Below are positions 1-5,472 of a stretch of 6,104 bases of DNA, piece after piece (the first letter of the stretch is position 1; the number at the start of each line of letters is the position of its first letter). This DNA is from Acidimicrobium sp. UBA3029 (GTDB lineage Bacteria; Actinomycetota; Acidimicrobiia; Acidimicrobiales; Ilumatobacteraceae). The stretch is taken from contig DFDK01000076.1 in the NCBI GenBank assembly GCA_002367695.1, forward strand, positions 16,978 to 23,081. The letters run 5' to 3'. The position numbers and the translations under genes are program-made. The notes under the pieces were generated by a model. The model was not told where the DNA came from and ran no database searches. It was given only the letters and a program-made list of their open reading frames with translations.

Positions 1-1296
1 AATGTGCTCGATTTGGTGCGCAACAATGATGCCCTTAATGGCAAAGTGCAAGTGCTCGTCGTCGATAACGCGCAAAATGTGATGTTTGATGCGGCCGCAG
101 ATGCTCCGCTGACAGTTATTCCAAACGGCAATTTGGGTGGTGCCGGTGGTTTCGCACGTGGTCTGATCGAACTGCGTAAAGCAGGTTGGGCAACTCACGT
201 GCTGTTCATGGATGACGACATCACGCTTGAGCCAGAAGCAATTGTGCGCACGATGTCATTGTTTGCATATGCCAAAGATGCGCGGCTCTGTGTGCATGGA
301 GCAATGCTTTCCGAAGAGCGTCCATGGCTGCAGTTTGAGGCTGGGTCGCAGTATTCGTGGCGTTCGATCTATCCGTTGCAAGCACTTGGTCGTGAAGACG
401 ACATGCGTGAACGATCGGTTGCTGTGCAAGACGCAGCCGAAGTTCCGTTTGACTACACGGCGTGGTGGTACACCGCATTTCCAATCAACATCACCAACGA
501 AAATCCACTGCCTGTGTTTGTGCGCGGAGACGACGTTGCTTTTGGTTTGATGCACACTGGAGAGCACTCGATCACACTCAACGGTGTGATTGTGTGGCAT
601 GCCGATTTTGGATTAAAAAATAATCCGTCATCGCTTTTTTATGAATCGCGCAACTTGGCACTTGTCGACACGTTGGTGTTTGATAAACACAGATGGTGGA
701 ACCTGGCCTATCGATTTTCGTCATTTGGGTTTCGCAACCTCTTTTCGATGCGTTACGCATCGACCGAGTACATGCTGCGCGGACTCAATGCATATTTAGC
801 TGGTCCAGCCGAATGGATGAAGATCGATCACGCTGCATTGCACGACGAATTGCGGGTATGTGCTGAAGAAAAGCCAGCGCCACTGTCGGCCGAGCTTGCC
901 GCAATCAGACCACGCCAACCACGACATAAAGCATTGCGCGCTTTTGGATTTCTGTTTGCCATCGTGTTTGTGGGTGGGTACATCATTCCTAAGCCGTTGC
1001 GACTCAAGAAATATGGTGTTGGACCTATCGATGCTCGCGCCGTGGGGGTGGCCACACTGCGCAACCGAATCTTGTATCGCCACGACCGTATCGCCGACGG
1101 ATACACAGTCGAACGCGATATGAAAAGATTTTTTAAACTCTTGCGCGAAGTAGTGAAGTCAATCTTTGCGATCGCTACGTCGTATAAGCGGCTGAAACGC
1201 GAATATCGTGCTGCCTATCCGGCGATGGTAAGCGACGCCGCGTGGGAAGAGCGTTTTACTTCTGCATTGAAGCGCTCAGCAACGCCTGCCACGTGA
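1..1296 (+). CDS. GlfT2-like galactofuranosyltransferase (GT2 family), 5'-truncated by window edge
   Basis: Likely a processive UDP-galactofuranose transferase that builds galactan at the cytoplasmic face of the membrane. The frame is open through base 1, so the true start lies upstream; about 431 codons are visible. Counting residue 1 at base 4, the fragment has the nucleotide-binding segment NGNLGGAGGFARG (41-53) and the metal-binding FMDDDI (68-73). An acceptor-site-like WW pair follows (154-155), then GDD (175-177), which aligns with the catalytic-base region of mycobacterial GlfT2, and VWH with His199 as probable third metal ligand. From recalled GlfT2 spacing, roughly 185-195 residues (the N-terminal beta-sandwich and start of the GT-A fold) are missing. 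A hydrophobic stretch at 313-329 near the basic C-terminus may contact the membrane. Its last 13 codons overlap the convergent wall-enzyme gene. It could be another GT2 rhamnosyl- or galactosyltransferase; family confidence is high, exact sugar moderate. Confidence 0.85.
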   Translation, partial: NVLDLVRNNDALNGKVQVLVVDNAQNVMFDAAADAPLTVIPNGNLGGAGGFARGLIELRKAGWATHVLFMDDDITLEPEAIVRTMSLFAYAKDARLCVHGAMLSEERPWLQFEAGSQYSWRSIYPLQALGREDDMRERSVAVQDAAEVPFDYTAWWYTAFPINITNENPLPVFVRGDDVAFGLMHTGEHSITLNGVIVWHADFGLKNNPSSLFYESRNLALVDTLVFDKHRWWNLAYRFSSFGFRNLFSMRYASTEYMLRGLNAYLAGPAEWMKIDHAALHDELRVCAEEKPAPLSAELAAIRPRQPRHKALRAFGFLFAIVFVGGYIIPKPLRLKKYGVGPIDARAVGVATLRNRILYRHDRIADGYTVERDMKRFFKLLREVVKSIFAIATSYKRLKREYRAAYPAMVSDAAWEERFTSALKRSATPAT

Positions 1297-3616
1297 GGCG
1301 ATTGATTTTTCCTGTTTGCTTAATGCCGATACTCTTCTGAAAACGTTTAACGAGGCGAGTAGTACCTGCACCATAGACGCCGTCAGCGCGAACCTTGACC
1401 TTGAGTACGCGTGCGAGAGCAGTTTGTGCTGTTGCAACAGTTGCATGTTTGGTGCCCTTAGAAAGAACGATTGATGCGGGATTGATACCCAACATGCTCA
1501 GCACGACCTCGTCGGCGATGCCGTCAACCGGAAGGGCAGCATTGGTCTCGAGCCTGGTCACAAGGGCAACAGTTCCTTTGCCCATCACGCCATCAACAGC
1601 AATGCGCTTTTTCTTTTTCAGCTTAAAATATGCATTGAGTGAAGTTTGTAGAGCCTTGACGTTGTTGCCTCGGTCTCCCTTGGCCATCGGCACACCAAGT
1701 GGGAGCACCGTTGCGACTCCGTTAGTGATGATGCTTTGCCCCCGCAGTGCGTCCAATTGGTTGCGAATAAATAGCGTAAATTCGCTGCGGCCTGTGCTTG
1801 TGAGATGAACGTCGTCGCTAAACCATCGGTTTTGCGAAGGCGCAGATGAAGCTGCGTTCCAGTCGAGTAGTGAAACGTTTGGATAACTTACTGAAGCATT
1901 TGCGAGAACTGCGTTGGAGAGTGCGTAATTGCGGGATGTGCGGCGGGTTGAAAGATTGATAAACACAATTCGCTGCACGCCACGAGCGCTAAGCGCATTG
2001 ACAACTTGATCAACATCAGACTGAAATGTATTTGGATCATCGTTGTAGCCCAACTGAATAATTGCCACACTGGGGTATTGCTCTGGTGTGAGCGCATTGA
2101 TGATTGTGGCTGCATCCGGTGATCCAACTGCTGCGGCCACGCAGCTTGGGCCTACGAGACAGCGGTTAGTGAGCGCCTGGTAGTTCATGGCTGGGTATGC
2201 GGGAGTAACAACGGAGGCAAATGTGCTGGCAATGCTTGCTCCTACCGAGTCGCCGATAAACAACATTGCGCCAACCGGACCAGCATCGAATGCTGCACCG
2301 TAGAGAGATGATGTCTCATACCACGGAGCGGGTAAATCGAAAATGGACTTAAAGTCGTAGCCCTTAATCGTGACAGTGGATGCGGTGCCGTTAATGGCGA
2401 CTGAGGTCGCATAACCATTCCAGTCTCCGCCAAGTCCGTCGTGCGTAGTGATGACTGATGTGAGTGTTCCGATTTGCGGATATTTCGTCATTAACTGTTC
2501 GGCAGAAATAATGCGTGTCCAGACCAACAAACTATTGACTGGTTCGCTCGCAAGATCACCTGGATCGACTTGTGCGGGGAAGGTGCCACCTGCGGTGCGT
2601 CCACCATTGCTTGACGTAAATTCTGTGCGCGCAGGCTTTCCATTTGGTTGCACGATCACAACACCCGCAGTTTCGATTATGGCTTGATCGGTGAGTGGGT
2701 TCTCGAGTGCAATGATTCCACTGTTCACTGACTCGCGCAATGCGCTGCCGCCATACACCTGGCAATTCTGCGAGTCGCATGTGCGGGCCAATCCTGCATA
2801 TCTATTTTCGGTTGCCGAATACGAGCGCGCGGCAACTGCTTGAGCCCGCAGTGCGTTCATGCCAAGTCCGCCTGCAGCTTTGCCCCAGTTGGCTGGAGAC
2901 TCGCGGGGCACGACACCTCGTAGGTAACTCTCGATATTGGTGGCGTTGATTGTTCTGTTAGCACCACGTGAGTTATTGACTGCGCGGATCTCTCCGCGGT
3001 AGTAACGAATCTTATTTCTGCTACTGGTGCGCGGCTCGCACAAGCCGATGACGTCAGTTGCACCGGCAGCAGGGTCTGCGCCAACGGTCGTGGTGAACGA
3101 CGCAACCGTCGGCACGTCGGCAATTAGAGTGAAACCTTCATTGGCAGGGTCTGCGGTTACTGCACATTTCCGTTCCATCGAACCCCACACGCGGTATACG
3201 CGTTGTGATATCTCGATTGCGACAAGTGAAGTCCAAAGTCGGCCAGGGATCGGGTCTTGAACAAATACTGCGTTGCTGGCATCGGCGACTACCGATGTTA
3301 CTTGTTCGTCCATTGCCGAAAGATGGGTGGTCATCTCTTGACCGGGATCGGCCAGCGAGCCGATCGTATTGCCGGTTGCGCCACCGTAATAGAAATTAAG
3401 AATCTGATCCCACGTAGAGCCAGTCGTGGCCCATCCATATGCACCGTATTGGCTCATACCGCGCCCGTGTCCGTAACCGCGACCATTGATCACAATTGCA
3501 TTGGGTAACAAACCGTCATCGGCGCGTACTGGGCCAACTGGCAACATCGTGGCGAACAGGCTGATGACAATAATGCCAACTGCACTCATCATTTTCGTTT
3601 TTGGGGGTATGCGCAT
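1256..3616 (-). CDS. Secreted SpoIID/LytB-domain protein with SGNH hydrolase domain and two peptidoglycan-binding repeats
   Basis: A 786-residue exported wall enzyme. A signal peptide spans about 1-32 (basic start, hydrophobic 12-29, likely cleavage after VRA). A SpoIID/LytB domain covers about 38-435. It begins with the GRGYGHGRGMSQYGA signature (45-59), has GVVPRES (234-240) with Glu239 as probable catalytic acid, then ALRAQAVAARSYS (255-267), a Cys280/Cys285 pair in CDSQNCQVYGG and FTSSNGGRTAGG (333-344). An SGNH esterase domain follows (about 448-622): GDSVG with nucleophile Ser457, GYND with Asn525, and DDVH with Asp601/His604. Two PG_binding_1-like repeats follow (about 643-710 and 717-782), the first containing a KKKK run. 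SpoIID proteins are lytic transglycosylases on glycan strands; the SGNH domain could deacylate wall sugars. The ATG at 3616 is chosen for its GAGGAAG site and the signal peptide. Domain calls are firm; substrates are inferred. Confidence 0.9.
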   Translation of the reverse strand: MRIPPKTKMMSAVGIIVISLFATMLPVGPVRADDGLLPNAIVINGRGYGHGRGMSQYGAYGWATTGSTWDQILNFYYGGATGNTIGSLADPGQEMTTHLSAMDEQVTSVVADASNAVFVQDPIPGRLWTSLVAIEISQRVYRVWGSMERKCAVTADPANEGFTLIADVPTVASFTTTVGADPAAGATDVIGLCEPRTSSRNKIRYYRGEIRAVNNSRGANRTINATNIESYLRGVVPRESPANWGKAAGGLGMNALRAQAVAARSYSATENRYAGLARTCDSQNCQVYGGSALRESVNSGIIALENPLTDQAIIETAGVVIVQPNGKPARTEFTSSNGGRTAGGTFPAQVDPGDLASEPVNSLLVWTRIISAEQLMTKYPQIGTLTSVITTHDGLGGDWNGYATSVAINGTASTVTIKGYDFKSIFDLPAPWYETSSLYGAAFDAGPVGAMLFIGDSVGASIASTFASVVTPAYPAMNYQALTNRCLVGPSCVAAAVGSPDAATIINALTPEQYPSVAIIQLGYNDDPNTFQSDVDQVVNALSARGVQRIVFINLSTRRTSRNYALSNAVLANASVSYPNVSLLDWNAASSAPSQNRWFSDDVHLTSTGRSEFTLFIRNQLDALRGQSIITNGVATVLPLGVPMAKGDRGNNVKALQTSLNAYFKLKKKKRIAVDGVMGKGTVALVTRLETNAALPVDGIADEVVLSMLGINPASIVLSKGTKHATVATAQTALARVLKVKVRADGVYGAGTTRLVKRFQKSIGIKQTGKINRLTWQALLSASMQK
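1283..1310 (+). terminator. Weak candidate intrinsic terminator of the glycosyltransferase gene
   Basis: CGCCT (1283-1287) pairs with AGGCG (1296-1300) around an 8-nt loop, and five T residues follow at 1306-1310 after a 5-nt gap. The glycosyltransferase stop codon (1294-1296) sits at the end of the loop and first base of the second arm. The stem is short and the gap before the T-run is long, so termination may be inefficient. On the minus strand the hairpin has no downstream T-run, so it would act only on plus-strand transcripts. It lies inside the coding sequence of the convergent gene. Confidence 0.3.
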
Positions 3617-3626
3617 GCTGAAGGAT

Positions 3627-3633
3627 CTTCCTC
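3627..3633 (-). promoter_or_regulatory. Ribosome binding site of the SpoIID-SGNH gene
   Basis: Read on the minus strand, GAGGAAG lies 10 nt before the ATG at 3616-3614. It supports this start over the internal ATG codons at residues 9 and 10, which would cut off the basic end of the signal peptide. GAAG and CTTC around a 3-nt loop (3620-3630) could form a tiny hairpin that partly covers the site; the stem is only 4 bp, so this is speculative. Confidence 0.6.
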
Positions 3634-3648
3634 GCTCGCTTTAAAACC

Positions 3649-3654
3649 ATTCTA
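3649..3654 (-). promoter_or_regulatory. Candidate -10 box for the SpoIID-SGNH gene
   Basis: TAGAAT on the minus strand differs from TATAAT at one position and lies about 33 nt before the start codon, leaving room for a short leader with the ribosome binding site. No convincing -35 hexamer is found at 16-18 bp; the sequence there is GCAATC-like. If real, it would let this gene be transcribed separately from the exporter gene 69 bp upstream. Read-through from that gene is the alternative. Confidence 0.35.
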
Positions 3655-3672
3655 CCGAGAGTGATCGGCGGG

Positions 3673-3682
3673 ATTGCGCAAT
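3673..3682. repeat. Perfect 10-bp palindrome in the spacer upstream of the SpoIID-SGNH gene
   Basis: ATTGCGCAAT is its own reverse complement and sits 3 bp beyond the exporter stop codon, about 20 bp upstream of the candidate TAGAAT box of the next gene. With no loop it is a poor hairpin terminator, and its position near a -35 region would suit a small dimeric regulator. The symmetry is seen directly; any operator role is inference, and a 10-bp palindrome can arise by chance. Confidence 0.3.
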
Positions 3683-3685
3683 GCT

Positions 3686-4579
3686 TTAGGAAATTTCACT
3701 CGTAGATGTCAGTGTTTCGCGCTGTTGCACAACCACGCCTGTAAGTACTAGTGAAATTCCAATCATGTCAATAAAAGTTGGAGTCTGATCGAGAAACAAA
3801 AATCCAAACACCACGGCCGTAACCGGTAAGAGTGCGAGCAGTACAGAAAATCTACGCACAGGAATTTTGCGCATAATTGACTGCTCTATGCCGTATCCAA
3901 GTGCATTTGAAAACAGGCCGACGAGTAAACATAGAACCAGGATTGATGGTGATGACCACGCTGGACCACTTTGTGGTGCGCCAAACGGTGCAATAGCGAC
4001 TGCGCCAATTGCAAGGCCTACGCCAAGTCCTGAGACTCCTCTATTGAGCTGAGCGACACGCGATCCAATCACGATGTATGCAGCCCAACATGCCGAAGCT
4101 AAAAAGATAAAAAGCAGGCCAAGCGGTTCGTTGCCAAGTTCAAATCCCGAAAGAATTACGACGCCAAGTGTGGCGAGCCCGAGTGCGCCGGCGTTGCGTC
4201 GAGATTTTGTTTGCCAAGCAGCTATGCAGATTGGGCCAATGAATTCGATTGCTACGCCTTTACCAAGATCGAGTCTGTCGATCGCTAGATAAAACGTGAG
4301 ATTCATAAATGCAACGGCGACGCCAAAGCTTGCTGCCGAAACCCATTCATCTTTAGTCCAAGCGCCCTGGGTGCGCAGACGACGGACGGAAAAGATGAGC
4401 AGGATTAACGCGGCACTAATGACACGGAGCCATGCCACGCTTGCTGGCGCAAGTCGGTCAAATAGGTTGAACGCGATGACCGCGCCAATGTATTGAGCAG
4501 ATGCGGAGCAAATAAAAAATAATTCGGGTGGCAATGTGCCAATGCGTGCAGAAGCAGAACCTGGTGTTTGTTTGCTCAC
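3686..4579 (-). CDS. EamA/DMT-superfamily exporter, RhtA-like
   Basis: A 297-residue inner-membrane transporter with about ten hydrophobic helices in two EamA repeats (about 16-147 and 152-285). The pattern resembles the threonine/homoserine exporter RhtA: SAQYIGAVIAFNLF (27-40), GVAIEFIGP (108-116), ACWAAYIVIGSRV (163-175) and LLALLPVTAVVFGFLFL (247-263). Length matches that family (about 295). The frame stays open upstream to 4765, but that part is hydrophilic, unlike any EamA N-terminus and wholly inside the preceding gene. The start is therefore taken as GTG at 4579, which forms a GTGA overlap with the upstream stop codon. There is no good independent ribosome binding site, which fits translational coupling. 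An amino acid or similar small metabolite is the likely cargo, but substrate cannot be read from sequence and DMT family names are unreliable for it. Confidence 0.88.
   Translation of the reverse strand: MSKQTPGSASARIGTLPPELFFICSASAQYIGAVIAFNLFDRLAPASVAWLRVISAALILLIFSVRRLRTQGAWTKDEWVSAASFGVAVAFMNLTFYLAIDRLDLGKGVAIEFIGPICIAAWQTKSRRNAGALGLATLGVVILSGFELGNEPLGLLFIFLASACWAAYIVIGSRVAQLNRGVSGLGVGLAIGAVAIAPFGAPQSGPAWSSPSILVLCLLVGLFSNALGYGIEQSIMRKIPVRRFSVLLALLPVTAVVFGFLFLDQTPTFIDMIGISLVLTGVVVQQRETLTSTSEIS
4576..4579 (-). other. GTGA stop/start overlap between the aldolase-like and exporter genes
   Basis: On the minus strand GTG (4579-4577) starts the exporter and TGA (4578-4576) ends the aldolase-like gene. 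Such 4-bp overlaps typically mark terminating-reinitiating translation within one mRNA, so the two products are probably made together. Confidence 0.75.
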
Positions 4580-5388
4580 TCGAATAGTTCGGGATCTGAA
4601 GCGCAAATTTCTTGAAACAACGGCTGAAACTGGAACCAGCCAGCATCGGCGAATCCCGTCAACTGCTGCGTGTACAGCGCCATGTCGTGGGGGATCAATA
4701 TTGGTTTGCCAGCTGCTTCTGCTAGCAGCTGTGCTTGACAACTGCGGTCCATGGTGATGAACCAAAACGCAGCTGCTTCAACTGTGGTGCCGACCGTAAA
4801 CAAACCGTGATTCTGGTGAATCGCAGCCTTGCCAGTTGGAAACTTGGAGATGATTTCTTCCGCTGCGGTGGCTTCAAATACCACTGCACCACCTTGCTCG
4901 GAGATGAGGGTATGGTCTTCGTAAAAAATGCATGAGTCTTGCGTGATTGGATCTAGCTTGCGACCAAGCGACGACCAAGCCTTGCCATAAGTGGAGTGCG
5001 CATGCGCAGCACCGATAACTTCGGGGCGAGCCTTGTGAATTGCTGCGTGCAACACAAATGCTGCTTTGTTGACAGGTTGGTTGCCGTACACCACATCGCC
5101 ATCATGGTTGACCAAAATCAGATCGCTTGTCTTCATGTGGCGGAAACTTTTGCCAAACGGGTTGACCCAAAAGTGATCGGTGAACTCTGGGTCGCGTGCA
5201 GTGATGTGGCCTGCCACACCCTCGCCGTAGCCGAGACGACCAAACACGCGAAGAGATGCGGCTAAGCCAATCTTGCGGGCGCGACGCTCGTCTTCAACGT
5301 TGTCGTAGGTGGGACGTCCAAGTGTTGCAAGCGTCTGGGGAACAAGTTCACGACCGTCGATCTTCTTTGTGCTCTCGGTGATTGCCAT
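4576..5388 (-). CDS. Class II aldolase/adducin-family protein
   Basis: A 270-residue cytoplasmic protein with the class II aldolase/adducin head fold. The metal-binding histidines are visible as HAH (His129, His131) in GAAHAHSTYGKAWS and His194 in HQNHG (191-195). Other family blocks are GEGVAGHITARDPE (55-68), NPFGKSF (76-82), KTSDLILV (86-93) and the LDPITQDSCIFYEDH region (145-159). In fuculose-phosphate aldolase a catalytic Glu lies four residues before the His of the following helix; here that place is Ala110 (NKAAFVLH, 107-114). A classical retro-aldol reaction is therefore doubtful. Many uncharacterised relatives share the look of this segment, so this is likely a subfamily trait and not decay. 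The ATG at 5388 lacks a clear Shine-Dalgarno sequence. It is coupled to the exporter and divergent from the mutase. The fold is certain; the reaction is unknown. Confidence 0.88.
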   Translation of the reverse strand: MAITESTKKIDGRELVPQTLATLGRPTYDNVEDERRARKIGLAASLRVFGRLGYGEGVAGHITARDPEFTDHFWVNPFGKSFRHMKTSDLILVNHDGDVVYGNQPVNKAAFVLHAAIHKARPEVIGAAHAHSTYGKAWSSLGRKLDPITQDSCIFYEDHTLISEQGGAVVFEATAAEEIISKFPTGKAAIHQNHGLFTVGTTVEAAAFWFITMDRSCQAQLLAEAAGKPILIPHDMALYTQQLTGFADAGWFQFQPLFQEICASDPELFE

Positions 5389-5472
5389 AAGCCAAGGCTA
5401 GCCAAGAGTGAGAACTGCCGTATTTGTCTCACGGATCTTTGTCCAGTGCAATGGATCTCGTAGCCTGTAACC
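5389..5472. promoter_or_regulatory. Divergent intergenic region between aldolase-like gene and mutase gene
   Basis: These 84 bp separate two divergent start codons and must contain promoters for both unless leaders extend into the opposing genes. For the minus strand the best guess is TTGCAC (5451-5446) with a poor ACAAAT -10 (5427-5422) at 18 bp. For the plus strand only weak matches are visible, such as TTGTCC at 5439-5444. Neither start has a good ribosome binding site. No riboswitch-like structure is recognised. Confidence 0.35.
5390..5406 (-). repeat. Tandem 7-bp direct repeat with 10-bp period just before the aldolase-like gene
   Basis: On the minus strand CTTGGCT occurs twice (5406-5400 and 5396-5390), separated by AGC, so the copies are one helical turn apart. 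The second copy ends one base before the ATG. The junction also contains the 8-bp palindrome GGCTAGCC (5396-5403). It occupies the place where a Shine-Dalgarno site would be expected, and none is seen. Confidence 0.35.

Noticed and set aside
212..600. Several overlapping frames on both strands inside the glycosyltransferase.
   Set aside because: They are Cys/His/Arg-rich shadow translations of a well-conserved GT2 domain and have no ribosome binding sites.
1607..1619. Programmed frameshift at the AAAAAGAAAAAG tract of the wall-enzyme gene.
   Set aside because: Each tract has only five A residues, so it is not a classical A-AAA-AAG slippery heptamer, and the zero frame encodes a complete second binding repeat downstream.
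1395..1808. Plus-strand reading frame of 137 codons antisense to the wall-enzyme C-terminus.
   Set aside because: It is explained by the complementary codons of the SGNH and peptidoglycan-binding domains; the product is Ser/Ala/Leu-rich without domain features.
3617..3685. Intrinsic terminator between the exporter and the wall-enzyme gene.
   Set aside because: The palindrome has no loop, and the only other stem (CCGA/TCGG) is 4 bp with no adjacent T-run, so read-through from the exporter gene remains possible.
4580..4765. A 62-codon N-terminal extension of the exporter reading frame, starting at an ATG at 4765.
   Set aside because: It lies fully inside the aldolase-like gene in another frame and encodes a hydrophilic, low-complexity His/Arg/Ser-rich stretch unlike any EamA N-terminus. 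The GTG at 4579 gives the family length and a GTGA overlap.
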